From positions 103,724 through 167,723 of the forward strand of contig JAPOXD010000010.1 of NCBI GenBank assembly GCA_026707285.1: DNA of 64,000 nt, given 5' to 3'. Made by a program: the position numbers and the translations under genes. Origin of the DNA: Chloroflexota bacterium. GTDB taxonomy: Bacteria; Chloroflexota; UBA11872. Position 1 is the stretch's first letter, and the number at the start of each line of letters is the position of its first letter. Shown here piece after piece: positions 16,775 to 25,304 of the stretch. The notes under the pieces were generated by a model. That model worked only from the letters and a program-made list of their open reading frames with translations, searched no databases and was not told the origin of the DNA.

Positions 16775-18359
16775 GCGGGATCGACACGATTTGCCCTTGA
16801 GCCCCGAGCAGGCGCTGAAGCTCGCCCACCGGCACCCGGCGCGGCGTGACTTCGCGCCGCAGCGCGAGGTGTGCGGCGGTTCCCGCCGCCTGGCCCAGCG
16901 CCATCCAGGTGGGCTCCATGCGGATCGAGGAATAGGCCACGTGCGTGGTCGACGCCGCGACCGGGACGATGAGGTTCTCGACTTCCACCGGAATCATGAT
17001 GCGATAGGGAATCTCGTACGGCTGCGTGAGCGCGTCCAGCATGCCCAGATAGCCTTCCAGCACCTGCGTGTCGGTCGGCTGGCGCTTGCGGCAGGGGAAG
17101 CTGTCGATGGGAAACTCGCCCACCGCGATCGCGTCGTCGTGCCGCCGCGGGCCGGTGGTCATGTCGTGCTCGGTCAGCGTGTACTCGCCGACGAGCCGGC
17201 GCCCCTCGCGCACGTAGAGCTGGAAGGGAAAGTGATCGTTGTCGGTGAACTCGTCGCGCGGCAGGTGATAGCCGTTGGCGATGCGCCGGTGCTCGGGCGG
17301 AATCTGCTCGTCGTTCTGCAGGAACCATAGGAGCCCCAAGGTCAGGTCGCGGTGCCGCCGGCGGATGCGTTGCCGGGTCGTGTCGTCGCCCTCGAGATAG
17401 CCCCGGTTTTCCTCCGGGAACGGGAACCCCAGCGGCCGCGGGTTGATGTTGACGTCGGTCTTCCGGTTGGGGATCTCGGTCACCGACAGCGCCCGCACGA
17501 GCGTGTCGAAGTGGGCCGGGTTGTAGCCGCGCCCCGGCTTGAGCGTCTTGGGTCCGCCGAGCCGTCCGGCGGCAAGATCGTCGAAATAGTCGACATAGTC
17601 GGCGCGGTCGTAATCCGGCGGCGGCTCGGTCAGCCGGTGGGCGTTGGCCGGATCCGTGGTCAGGCACAGCCGGTAGGTATAGGCGGGCAGCCGGTCGTCG
17701 GCGGCCCCCGTCGTGCCCGACAGGAACGTGCCTTCCTGGTAGTCGTAGTAGACCACGCCGGCGTGCGGCTCGTTGAACTCGTCGCGCGCCTCCCGTCCGA
17801 GACGGAAGGCAGCGCCCGCCGCCGCATAGAGATCGCCCTCGTAGGTGGCGTCGATGAACTGGCGGCCGCGGATTGTCGTGGGACGCCCGCTGCGCCGATC
17901 GACGACCGTAATCGCCGTCACCGCCGCATCCGAGCAGGCGACTTCCGTCAGGCGTGCGCCGCGGTGCAGCCCAATGCGGGGCTGCTCGCCGACCATGCCC
18001 TCGAACACCGCTTCGGCCACCGACGGCTCGTAGTAGTAGCCGTCGTCGCAGAGACGCACGTTTTTCGAGTCCGCGCCATAGCGCGCCACGTAGGCGGCCA
18101 GCACGCGCTCGGTGTACTCCCGAAACAGGCCGCCGATGAGCTCCCGATGCTCGATGTCGCTCTTGCCCAGCCCGCTGGCCGCCATGCCGCCGATGTGCCG
18201 GTGGTATTCGATCAGCGAGACCGAATGCCCCAGGCGCGCGGCGGCCACGGCGGACGCGATGCCACCCGGCGTCGCCCCCAGTACGACGACGTCCGCCTGC
18301 TGAGGCGTTAACGGCCTCGGGCCAGCGTCGGTGGGATCGTGAACGAAGCGTGCAGTCAT
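16767..18359 (-). CDS. FAD-dependent oxidoreductase (FAD_oxidored / PF12831-like)
   Basis: A 530-residue flavoprotein. The dinucleotide-binding motif G28-A-T-P-G-G-I-A-S is followed by acidic E51, I-G-G-M and F-I-D-A-T-Y-E-G-D-L, all typical of the FAD-dependent oxidoreductase family often found beside glycoside hydrolases and sulfatases. A second conserved block (E-I-P-Y-R-I-M-I-P and A-Y-S-S-I-R-M-E-P-T-W-M) closes the FAD domain. The reaction is unknown; relatives are frequently linked to polysaccharide or sugar breakdown. It is the first gene of the FAD oxidoreductase, BNR, hydrolase unit. Confidence 0.85.
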   Translation of the reverse strand: MTARFVHDPTDAGPRPLTPQQADVVVLGATPGGIASAVAAARLGHSVSLIEYHRHIGGMAASGLGKSDIEHRELIGGLFREYTERVLAAYVARYGADSKNVRLCDDGYYYEPSVAEAVFEGMVGEQPRIGLHRGARLTEVACSDAAVTAITVVDRRSGRPTTIRGRQFIDATYEGDLYAAAGAAFRLGREARDEFNEPHAGVVYYDYQEGTFLSGTTGAADDRLPAYTYRLCLTTDPANAHRLTEPPPDYDRADYVDYFDDLAAGRLGGPKTLKPGRGYNPAHFDTLVRALSVTEIPNRKTDVNINPRPLGFPFPEENRGYLEGDDTTRQRIRRRHRDLTLGLLWFLQNDEQIPPEHRRIANGYHLPRDEFTDNDHFPFQLYVREGRRLVGEYTLTEHDMTTGPRRHDDAIAVGEFPIDSFPCRKRQPTDTQVLEGYLGMLDALTQPYEIPYRIMIPVEVENLIVPVAASTTHVAYSSIRMEPTWMALGQAAGTAAHLALRREVTPRRVPVGELQRLLGAQGQIVSIPHG

Positions 18360-18413
18360 TCGTGGTCCGCGGTGCGGCCCCGGGCCGCGCGTCGGCTGAG
18401 GGAAGGGTACGCG

Positions 18414-19523
18414 CTAGGTGAGGGAGGCGAGGCGCGCGGCGTGGCGCCCCGGTTCGGTCAGCCGCAGGCGGTCGGCGTCGCGCGTGACCAGGCCGCGGTC
18501 GGCCGTCGACTGCACCACGCGTTCGGCGAAGTCTGGCTGCCACCGCATGTGTCGCTGCATGTGGTCGATTCGGCTCTCGTCGTCGGCGGCGGGCGTTCCC
18601 TCGTGCGTCGCCAGGTGGATCAGGAGCAACTGCCGGGCGAATTCCCAGCGCTGGCGCCCGCGACGCCGCGCCGTGACCAGCAGGCCACGCTCGGGCGCCA
18701 GCAGCAGGGCGAGGACGAACACGACGCCAACGACCGTGGCCATGGCGCCGGCGATGTTCGCGTCAAGGGCGCGCGCCAGCCAGTACCCACCGATGGCGCA
18801 GACGGCCCCAATGGCCACGCTGAGCCCGAGCAGGCGCGGCAGTCGATCGGTCAGCAGGTGCGCCGCCGCGGGCGGACCGATCATCAGCGCCACCACCAGG
18901 ATGCTGCCAACCGCGTCGAACGCGCCGACAGCCGTGACCGACACCATGCCCATCAAGCCGTAGTGAATCAACGCGGGCGAAAATCCGAGCGCCGTCGCCA
19001 GCCCGGCGTCGAATGTGGCCACCTTGAGCTCCTTGTAGAACGCACCGCAGACCGCCACGTTGATGAGCAAAATGCCGCCCATCACCCAGAGCGCCACCGG
19101 CCCCAGGTCCAGGCCGAACGGGGTGAAGCGGTTGAACGGGGCAAACGCCAGCTCCCCGAGCAGCACGGCGTCGCTGTCGAGGTGCACGTCCCCCGCCAGG
19201 GCCGAGATCAGGATCACGGCGATGGAGAATAGGGCGGGAAACACCAGCCCAATCGCCGTGTCCTCGCGAACCAGCCCGGTCCGGTTGACCACCTCCACCA
19301 GCGCGACCGTCGCCAGCCCCACGATGGCCGCGCCGGCAATCAGCAGCGGCGATCGCAGGTCGGCCACGATGAAGAACGCCAGCACGATGCCCAACAAGAC
19401 CGTGTGGCTGATGGCGTCGCTCATCATGGACATCCGTCGCAACATCAGAAAGGCGCCGGGAATCGCGCACGCGGCGGCCACGACGACCGCGACGAGCTGA
19501 ACTTCGAGCTGCGCGGGCGTCAC
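18414..19523 (-). CDS. Metal ABC transporter permease (TroD/MntD-like) with C-terminal winged-helix domain
   Basis: A 369-residue membrane protein. Residues 1-285 hold about eight hydrophobic segments of the ABC-3 family (zinc/manganese/iron permeases), with S-D-A-I-S-H-T-V-L-L-G near the start. Residues from about 290 on are soluble and read like a DtxR-type winged helix ending in L-R-L-T-E-P-G-R-H-A-A. The start GTG at 19523 overlaps the stop of the other permease as GTGA. The fused domain could sense metal or DNA, as in chlamydial YtgCR; this role is inferred by analogy. It is the last gene of the importer operon. Confidence 0.88.
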   Translation of the reverse strand: MTPAQLEVQLVAVVVAAACAIPGAFLMLRRMSMMSDAISHTVLLGIVLAFFIVADLRSPLLIAGAAIVGLATVALVEVVNRTGLVREDTAIGLVFPALFSIAVILISALAGDVHLDSDAVLLGELAFAPFNRFTPFGLDLGPVALWVMGGILLINVAVCGAFYKELKVATFDAGLATALGFSPALIHYGLMGMVSVTAVGAFDAVGSILVVALMIGPPAAAHLLTDRLPRLLGLSVAIGAVCAIGGYWLARALDANIAGAMATVVGVVFVLALLLAPERGLLVTARRRGRQRWEFARQLLLIHLATHEGTPAADDESRIDHMQRHMRWQPDFAERVVQSTADRGLVTRDADRLRLTEPGRHAARLASLT

Positions 19524-20653
19524 GGAGCGCCGGCCTGAGTCGCGCGCAGGCGCGCTGCCCGGGAGGCTCTCTCGCGCCCCATTTCGGTTAGCGTCCAGGC
19601 GTCGCCGGAGGTGCGACGAGCGAGACCCTGCGCGGCAAGCTCCCCCAGCGCGCGATCAACGACCGCTCGGCCGCGAATGGCGTATAGCGCGGCGATGTGG
19701 TGCGCGTGGTCCGGCTCGCGCGAGTGCTGTGCCGAAAGCGCCGCCAGGTCGCCAAGCACGGCCTCCAGGGCCAGCAGCCGGCGGCGGCGCCAGGCGCGGA
19801 TTCGCGCCCACGCGACCCCTCGGCGTGGCGCGAAGAGCAGCGACAGGACTACTAATCCCGTCGCGACCAGGACGATGGTCGGCCCCGTGGCGGTGTGCGC
19901 CGTCGTGCTGATGACCGAGCCGGCCACGCCGGCGGCCGCGCCGAGCACAGCCGACAGGAGCACCATCACACCGAGGCGGTCGGTCCACTGGCGCGCGGCG
20001 GCGCCGGGCGCGACCACCATGGCGCTCATCAGCACCACGCCGACGGTCTTGAGCCCCACCACGATGGCGATGACGAGCAGACTGGTGAGCAGCACGTCCA
20101 GCCGGCGCACGGGATAGCCCAGCGAGGCGGCAAAGTCCGGATTGAAGCTCAGTAGCTTGAACTCCTTCCAGAGCACCAGCAGGACCAGCACCGCGACGGC
20201 GCCGACGGCCGCCATGGTGATCACGTCGACTTCGAGCAGCGCCGCTGCCTGGCCGAAGAGATATCGATCCAGCCCGGCCTTGCCGGCCGCCGGCTGTCGT
20301 TGAATGAACGTGAGGACCACGAGTCCGGCGCCGAAGAACACGCTGAGGATCAGGGCCATGGCCGCGTCGGCCTTGACCCGCGACGCGCGGACGATTCCGA
20401 TCACGGCCAGCGCCGCCACCCAGCCGGCCAGCGCCGCGCCGATCATGAGCACCAGCGGCGTCCGGCTGCCGGTGATGAGGAACGCGAGCGCCACGCCGGG
20501 CAGCGCAGCGTGGGACATGGCGTCGCCCAGCAGCGCCTGCCGCCGCAGCACGGCGAATGCGCCCACGGCGCCGCTCACGACGCCCAGCGCCGCCGAACCC
20601 AGCGCCACCGTGCGCAGCGTGTAGTCGAAGAGCAGGTCGCTGAAAATGTCCAC
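19520..20653 (-). CDS. Metal ABC transporter permease (TroC/MntC-like) with C-terminal winged-helix domain
   Basis: A protein of about 377 residues. An ABC-3 family permease domain with eight or more hydrophobic segments (G-D-A-M-S-H-A-A-L-P-G motif near residue 40) is followed by a basic linker. A soluble tail of about 90 residues ends W-T-L-T-E-M-G-R-E-R-A, the wing of a winged-helix fold. GTG 20653 is chosen because the extension of the frame upstream lies inside the ATPase gene and is not hydrophobic. It should form the membrane channel with the second permease, whose start overlaps its stop. Confidence 0.87.
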   Translation of the reverse strand: MDIFSDLLFDYTLRTVALGSAALGVVSGAVGAFAVLRRQALLGDAMSHAALPGVALAFLITGSRTPLVLMIGAALAGWVAALAVIGIVRASRVKADAAMALILSVFFGAGLVVLTFIQRQPAAGKAGLDRYLFGQAAALLEVDVITMAAVGAVAVLVLLVLWKEFKLLSFNPDFAASLGYPVRRLDVLLTSLLVIAIVVGLKTVGVVLMSAMVVAPGAAARQWTDRLGVMVLLSAVLGAAAGVAGSVISTTAHTATGPTIVLVATGLVVLSLLFAPRRGVAWARIRAWRRRRLLALEAVLGDLAALSAQHSREPDHAHHIAALYAIRGRAVVDRALGELAAQGLARRTSGDAWTLTEMGRERASRAARLRATQAGAP

Positions 20654-20687
20654 GGGGACGCCCGTCAGTTCCGCCGGCTGGAAGCGT

Positions 20688-21503
20688 TCACGGGGTCGAT
20701 TTCGGGCTCGTCCCGTTCGCGTGTCCGCCAGCGATGCCGGACACGCGCCCACCGTAGGTCACCCGCAGGTTCTCTTCGATGAACACTTCCGCGACCGGTC
20801 CGGCCGCGATGCGGCGCACGTTGAGCAGCGTGACCCAATCGAAGTACTCCGCCACGGTCTGCAGGTCGTGGTGCACCGCGACCACGGTCTTGCCCTCGGC
20901 GCGCAGGGTTCGCAACAGGCTCACGATTGCCCGCTCGGTGGTGGCGTCCACGCCCTGGAAGGGTTCGTCCATCAGGTAGACCTCTGCGTCCTGCACCAGC
21001 GCTCGAGCCAGGAACACGCGCTGCTGCTGCCCGCCGGAGAGCTGGCTGATCTGACGATCGGCGTAGCTCTCCATGCCAACCTGCCGCAGCGCGGCCAGCG
21101 ATCGCCGGCGTTCCCTCGCGCCTGGGCGCCGGATCCAGCCCAGCCGTCCGTAGGTCCCCATGGCGACGACGTCGCGGACCGTGGTGGGAAAGTCCCAGTC
21201 CACGCTGCTGCGCTGCGGCACATAGGCCACCAGGTGGCGTTGCGCGCGGTAGGGCCGCCCCAGGATGCGCACCCGCCCGGCAGCGGGCCGGAGCAGACCG
21301 AGGATGGTCCGCAGCAGGGTCGTCTTCCCCGCGCCGTTGGGACCCACGATGGCCATCAACACGCCGCGCGGCACCTCCAGGTCCACGTCCCACAGCGCGG
21401 GGCGCTGGTGATAGGCCAGCGTGACGTCGGTGGCCTCGACCGCCAGCGGGCCGTCAGCTTCCGCCGCAGCGGCGCGCGCCGTTTGGGTGGCTGTTGCGCT
21501 CAT
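20688..21503 (-). CDS. Metal ABC transporter ATP-binding protein
   Basis: A 271-residue ABC ATPase with Walker A G-P-N-G-A-G-K-T (54-61), Q-loop P-Q-R at about 96-98, signature L-S-G-G-Q (155-159), Walker B V-Y-L-M-D-E (175-180) and H-loop V-H-H-D. The R-S-S-V-D-W-D-F-P segment after the Q-loop is typical of zinc/manganese (TroB/ZnuC/MntB) ATPases. It overlaps the substrate-binding protein gene by 4 bases (ATGA) and precedes the two permeases. Confidence 0.93.
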   Translation of the reverse strand: MSATATQTARAAAAEADGPLAVEATDVTLAYHQRPALWDVDLEVPRGVLMAIVGPNGAGKTTLLRTILGLLRPAAGRVRILGRPYRAQRHLVAYVPQRSSVDWDFPTTVRDVVAMGTYGRLGWIRRPGARERRRSLAALRQVGMESYADRQISQLSGGQQQRVFLARALVQDAEVYLMDEPFQGVDATTERAIVSLLRTLRAEGKTVVAVHHDLQTVAEYFDWVTLLNVRRIAAGPVAEVFIEENLRVTYGGRVSGIAGGHANGTSPKSTP

Positions 21504-22486
21504 TCGCCCGACAGCCCGCTGACAATCGTGTCGATGTTGTGGCGGATCATGCCCAGGTAGGTGCCTTCCGGCGTGCCTGCGGCGCCCATGGCATCGGAGT
21601 AGATCTCGCCCCCGACGACCACCGTGTGCCCGCGCGCGCCCGCGGCTTCGATAACGGCCTGCACGCCCTGATCGGGCACCGAGGACTCGATGAAGACGGC
21701 GCGAATTCCGCGGTCGCTGATGAACCGCGCCAGGGCTTGCACGTCGGCAGTGCTCGCCTCACTCTCGGTGCTGATGCCCTGGAGGCCCCGCACCTCGAAG
21801 CCATAGCGCCGAGCGAAGTAGTTGAACGCGTCGTGGGCGGTGACCAGGGCGCGAATCGCCGCATCCAGCGTGTCGGCCTGCTCGGTGACATAGGCGTCCA
21901 GGTCTTCGATTTCGGCGACGTAGGCCTCGGCATTGGCGCGATAGGTCGCCGCGCCGGCAGGGTCCAGGTCGACCAGAGCGTCACGGATGCTGGCAACCAC
22001 GACAGCCCACAGGCCCAGATCGAACCAGACGTGCGGGTCGTACGCGCCCTCGAACTCGGGCGGCGCCAGCAGCTGGCCGCGGTCGATGCCGTCCGTCACG
22101 CGCACCGACCGCACCCCCAGGTCCTCCATGCGCTCCAGGACGCCGGTCATGCCCGCTTCGAGGTGCAGGCCGTTCCAGAACACGGCGTCGGCCGACTCAA
22201 GACGGGTGATGTCGCTCTCGCTGGCGCGGTAGAGATGGGGATCGACGCCCGGCCCCATGAGCGCGTGCACCTCCACGGCGTCCCCGCCGACCCGGCGCAC
22301 CGCGTCGGCAATCTGGCCGATCGTGGCCACGATGCGCAGTGCACGGTCACCAGCGCTATCGGTCGCCGGAGCGCTGCCGTTGCAGCCGACAAGGAGAAGC
22401 AGGGCGGCGACGAAGCTCCCAATCAGGCAACAAACCAGCGCCGTTTGGACGGCTCTCGAACGCACCGGCCACATCCCCACAGGCAT
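21500..22486 (-). CDS. Metal ABC transporter substrate-binding lipoprotein (TroA/ZnuA-like)
   Basis: A 328-residue cluster A-I solute-binding protein. The N-terminus has a hydrophobic stretch ending in L-L-L-V-G-C35, a lipobox, so it is membrane-tethered. Candidate metal ligands are H84 (V-D-P-H-L-Y), H152 (D-P-H-V-W-F-D), H218 (A-H-D-A-F-N-Y-F) and D298 (E-I-Y-S-D). The His-His-His-Asp set and the [16 protein letters not shown] stretch match TroA, which binds Zn and Mn. It is the first gene of the operon; transcription probably begins in the 200-base gap shared with vapB. Confidence 0.92.
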   Translation of the reverse strand: MPVGMWPVRSRAVQTALVCCLIGSFVAALLLLVGCNGSAPATDSAGDRALRIVATIGQIADAVRRVGGDAVEVHALMGPGVDPHLYRASESDITRLESADAVFWNGLHLEAGMTGVLERMEDLGVRSVRVTDGIDRGQLLAPPEFEGAYDPHVWFDLGLWAVVVASIRDALVDLDPAGAATYRANAEAYVAEIEDLDAYVTEQADTLDAAIRALVTAHDAFNYFARRYGFEVRGLQGISTESEASTADVQALARFISDRGIRAVFIESSVPDQGVQAVIEAAGARGHTVVVGGEIYSDAMGAAGTPEGTYLGMIRHNIDTIVSGLSGE

Positions 22487-22516
22487 CGTCGGCGCCCAAT
22501 GGTTTCATGAATCGAT

Positions 22517-22545
22517 CGACTAAGTCAATGTGCACAATACTAAAG
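22517..22545. promoter_or_regulatory. Imperfect dyad, candidate metal-responsive operator
   Basis: An AT-richer stretch centred on the perfect palindrome TGTGCACA (22529-22536), with weaker symmetry outside it (CTAAG left, CTAAAG right). It lies 40-60 bases upstream of the TroA-like gene. Its position suits a DtxR/MntR- or Fur-type operator, but it matches no consensus closely. Confidence 0.25.
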
Positions 22546-22654
22546 TTGCATTGGTCAACAATCGTATCCGTCGACGCTCAGCCTCACGGTGACCGGACGG
22601 TCCGGCACTCGAGTGGGGAGCTCGGCGTTCGCGGCGCGGCAGGCTGCGCACATC

Positions 22655-22686
22655 TTGACATCAATTATTTTAGACATCATGATGTC
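22655..22686 (+). promoter_or_regulatory. vapBC promoter with 14-bp palindromic operator
   Basis: A consensus -35 TTGACA at 22655-22660 is followed 17 bases on by CATGAT (22678-22683) as a -10. The -10 sits inside the perfect palindrome GACATCATGATGTC (22673-22686). GACATCA also occurs as a direct repeat 16 bases upstream (22657-22663), overlapping the -35. This layout fits autorepression by the VapB antitoxin, which begins 4 bases downstream; transcripts would be almost leaderless. Confidence 0.6.
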
Positions 22687-22689
22687 CTT

Positions 22690-22947
22690 ATGCGAACCAC
22701 GTTGACGCTCGACGCCGACGTCGCCGACTTCCTGCGTGAGCAGGCCCGGCTTCAGAACCGTCCATTCAAGCAGGTGGTGAACGACACCTTGCGCCGGGGG
22801 ATGTCGCCCGCGGCCGGCGAGGAACGCCCGGCCTATCGGGTCAAGCCGCTCCGCGGCGGCTTCCGTCCCGGCGTGGATCCGCTCAAGCTCAATCAGCTCA
22901 ACGATGAGCTGGAGACGCAGGAGTTCATCGGCCGGGACGCCGAGTGA
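22690..22947 (+). CDS. VapB-family antitoxin
   Basis: An 85-residue protein. Its N-terminus, M-R-T-T-L-T-L-D-A-D-V-A, and the following F-K-Q-V-V-N-D-T-L-R-R-G are the ribbon-helix-helix DNA-binding domain of DUF2191/VapB antitoxins. The C-terminal half (K-P-L-R-G-G-F-R-P-G-V-D) would wrap the toxin. Start ATG 22690 lies just after a promoter palindrome. Its last four bases overlap the toxin start (GTGA), the usual arrangement that ties toxin synthesis to antitoxin synthesis. Confidence 0.85.
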   Translation: MRTTLTLDADVADFLREQARLQNRPFKQVVNDTLRRGMSPAAGEERPAYRVKPLRGGFRPGVDPLKLNQLNDELETQEFIGRDAE

Positions 22948-23369
22948 TCGTCCCGGACCTGAATCTGCTGCTCTACGCCTACAACGACGGCGCGCCCTTC
23001 CACGACGCGGCGCGGCGCTGGTGGGAAGCGTCGGTCAACGGAACGGAGCGTGTCGGGGTGCCATGGGCGGTGTCCACCGGCTTCGTGCGGCTCATGACCC
23101 ATCCGAGGGTGCTGGCGGACCCCGCCACACCGTCGACGGCGGCGGGCTACGTGGACGAGTGGTTCCGCTGGCCCAACGTCATTCCCCTGAATCCGGGCCG
23201 GGATCACCTCGCCCTGTTCCGACGCTGCCTCCACGCCGCGGGCGTCGGCGCCAACCTCGTGACCGACGCCCACCTAGCGGCCCTGGCGATGGAATACCAG
23301 GCGGAGCTGCACTCCACTGACACCGACTTTAGCCGCTTTCCGGGCCTCCGCTGGCGCAATCCGCTCTGA
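22944..23369 (+). CDS. VapC-family PIN-domain ribonuclease toxin
   Basis: A 141-residue PIN domain. Acidic residues are D5 (P-D-L-N-L-L-L-Y-A-Y-N), D108 (L-V-T-D-A-H-L-A-A-L-A) and D126/D128 (S-T-D-T-D-F-S-R-F). The usual second-motif Glu is replaced by G46 in V-S-T-G-F-V-R-L-M-T-H-P-R, as also happens in many mycobacterial VapC relatives with this T-H-P-R variant. It cuts RNA when released from VapB. GTG start overlapping the antitoxin stop. The pair is probably mobile and sits between the metal importer and a patch of other defence-like genes. Confidence 0.87.
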   Translation: MIVPDLNLLLYAYNDGAPFHDAARRWWEASVNGTERVGVPWAVSTGFVRLMTHPRVLADPATPSTAAGYVDEWFRWPNVIPLNPGRDHLALFRRCLHAAGVGANLVTDAHLAALAMEYQAELHSTDTDFSRFPGLRWRNPL

Positions 23370-23395
23370 CAAGTAGCTCGCTTAATCTACTCGTC

Positions 23396-23415
23396 ATTCC
23401 GGCGGAGTCCGGAAT
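23396..23415. repeat. Palindromic repeat, ATTCCGG/CCGGAAT
   Basis: A 7-bp inverted repeat with a 6-base loop, continuing into CCAGG. The outer half, read on the other strand as CTGGATTCCGG, recurs at 35219-35229. It sits immediately downstream of vapC and upstream of an orphan antitoxin gene. Confidence 0.55.
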
Positions 23416-23451
23416 CCAGGTGCCCGCCGCGCCTTCGTGTACCTTCGCTGC

Positions 23452-23727
23452 ATGTCACGCGTCACGGTGGACATTGACGACCGCGCCTGCGCCGAGGTGA
23501 TGCGGCGCTATCGGCTCGCGACTGAGCGCGAGGCGATCAATTTTGCGTTGCGAACACTGGCGGTCGAACCGCTTTGCCTTGACGAGGCCCGCGCGCTTCG
23601 AGGCAGCGACTGGGATGGCGACCTCGACGCTATGCGCACCCTTCGTCATTTCCGTGAAGGCGGGAGCTTAGAACAAGTCGGCGGCAACTCGACGAACACT
23701 TGTGCATCGACAGGAGAAGAGACCTAG
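23452..23727 (+). CDS. Orphan VapB-type antitoxin, C-terminus possibly disrupted
   Basis: A 91-residue reading frame. V-T-V-D-I-D-D-R-A-C-A-E-V-M-R-R-Y followed by R-E-A-I-N-F-A-L-R-T-L-A and L-D-E-A-R-A-L-R-G-S-D-W-D-G-D-L-D is a close match in layout to the second common VapB antitoxin type. Family members normally end shortly after W-x-G-D-L-D-x-M-R. Here about 28 low-complexity residues follow, suggesting a frameshift or fusion to non-coding sequence. No PIN toxin follows; a nuclease gene on the opposite strand ends 103 bases downstream. ATG 23452 is the start. Confidence 0.6.
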   Translation: MSRVTVDIDDRACAEVMRRYRLATEREAINFALRTLAVEPLCLDEARALRGSDWDGDLDAMRTLRHFREGGSLEQVGGNSTNTCASTGEET

Positions 23728-23829
23728 ACGGGGTTCTCAGGCGGCGATTTGCCTTTGCGACGGGCAAATTGCATGGCCCCCAGATGCCCATTCCGGCATG
23801 CCCGCAACGACACTGGACTCGCTGGCTGG

Positions 23830-25092
23830 CTAGCTCTGCCCCGCGGCCTCGTAGTCCTCGAGACAGTCCACGATGACCTTGTTCATGGCCGGGAGTCGCG
23901 AATCCGCGAAATCGGCCACCCACGATTCGAGCTTGGCACGTGTCGTGTCGTCATCCCAGCCTAGCCCCAAGTCATCTTCCTCCAACAAATAGTCCTCATC
24001 TCTGTGCAAAGTCATCCAAGAGTCGCGTAGCGAACTCTCTCTTGGGCTGAAGAGAGTCGGATGCTGACTGATGGCCTCGAAAAGACGCTGCCTGAATCCC
24101 TCGTTATCTTTGTTGGCGGGAGACATCCACACCTGGAGGAATGGGCGCCCGTCTTGGATCAGGAATTCGAAGAGGATCAAGGCATTGGAATCGCTTTCCC
24201 AGCCGCTGCCTGTCCGCGTCACTCCATACTGATCCCAAACGTCAGCTCGAAACCGAACAGCGCTGCGGGTATCCCGATCCAACCGCCAGCCTGATTGCTG
24301 TTCGATGGACGCCTTGAGTATCGGCTTAGTTTCGGCCGCCCAGTCTGGGCGATTCGCGAATAGCAGCTCCACGGCCTCCCGGTGCTCCAAGTAGATTCGT
24401 CGGGCGAGGTGCGAAACGCTGGTGTCGGGCACGAGATTCCTCCTCAGCGTGGTTGCGTACTGCCGCAGGAACGCACGGACTGCGCTGTTCGGCGAGTGGT
24501 CATCGTCATTCACGAGTTCCTGCAAGATGCCGCGTATCGTCGAATAGGTGAGCGTTTGCCAATGTTCCTTTTCTTCATCGCGGTACGGCTCGGTTCCTCG
24601 AGGCGTCAAGAACATGTGAAATCTGGTAAACGTTGGGTAGGTCATTCTCAGCGCGTTCCGATAACGAGTCAGCTGCTCGTGATGCTCGCTCGAAAACGTC
24701 TTGTTCTCGATGGCGCACAGCACCTGCGCGGCGTCATTGCGGATCAGGATGTCCAGGTAGCCCAGCTGTCCGCAGACGACGTGCTCCCACTCCCGGATTA
24801 CGTCCGTCGTCGACCAATCAACTGACTCGGCATCTTCTGGCAAGTCCACACGATCAAGAAGCTGGCCAAGGAATCGATCGCCCAAGCCGTGGCTTGCGGT
24901 TGGTCTCAGCAGCCAGGCCAGGAGGTTGGAATGGAATTCCTCCGAGGCCCAGAGCGATGCACCGGATTCCAGCCTCAGCTCACCGATGAAGTCGAAGGCG
25001 TCAAACTCAGTTCGCCGCTGTGCGGCGAGCCTTTGCAGCCGCTGCAGATGCTCATCCGCAACCAACGCGTGGAGAATCGTCGCTTGCCCCAT
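23830..25092 (-). CDS. PD-(D/E)XK nuclease superfamily protein (PDDEXK_4-like)
   Basis: A 420-residue protein. Residues 51-62 (E-E-F-H-S-N-L-L-A-W-L-L), D114 in L-D-I-L-I-R, E129-N130-K131 and Q140-x-x-R-Y form the catalytic core of the PDDEXK_4 family, whose members are predicted DNases of unknown role often found near defence or mobile genes. The C-terminal 250 residues are uncharacterised and very acidic at the end. Start ATG 25092 with GGAGCAA directly upstream. Base composition is lower than that of its neighbours (32 of 60 G+C in one line counted), so recent acquisition is likely. Confidence 0.78.
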   Translation of the reverse strand: MGQATILHALVADEHLQRLQRLAAQRRTEFDAFDFIGELRLESGASLWASEEFHSNLLAWLLRPTASHGLGDRFLGQLLDRVDLPEDAESVDWSTTDVIREWEHVVCGQLGYLDILIRNDAAQVLCAIENKTFSSEHHEQLTRYRNALRMTYPTFTRFHMFLTPRGTEPYRDEEKEHWQTLTYSTIRGILQELVNDDDHSPNSAVRAFLRQYATTLRRNLVPDTSVSHLARRIYLEHREAVELLFANRPDWAAETKPILKASIEQQSGWRLDRDTRSAVRFRADVWDQYGVTRTGSGWESDSNALILFEFLIQDGRPFLQVWMSPANKDNEGFRQRLFEAISQHPTLFSPRESSLRDSWMTLHRDEDYLLEEDDLGLGWDDDTTRAKLESWVADFADSRLPAMNKVIVDCLEDYEAAGQS

Positions 25093-25304
25093 TTGCTCCT
25101 TGCCTCACGCGTGCTGCAGCCACTCCGGCACGGATGAAACCTCTCGTAGGGTAAGACTTCGGCCAGCACTTCTGACTTGACTGCAATGGAACCTTCGGAA
25201 ACCGGCTCCTCGTCCGCCCTATTCGCGCTATGCCCTGGCAGCTGCTCCGCGAGCCGCCTGCGGTGGGATCAGCCACCAGGGATACAAAGGGTGTGCGGAG
25301 GCCC

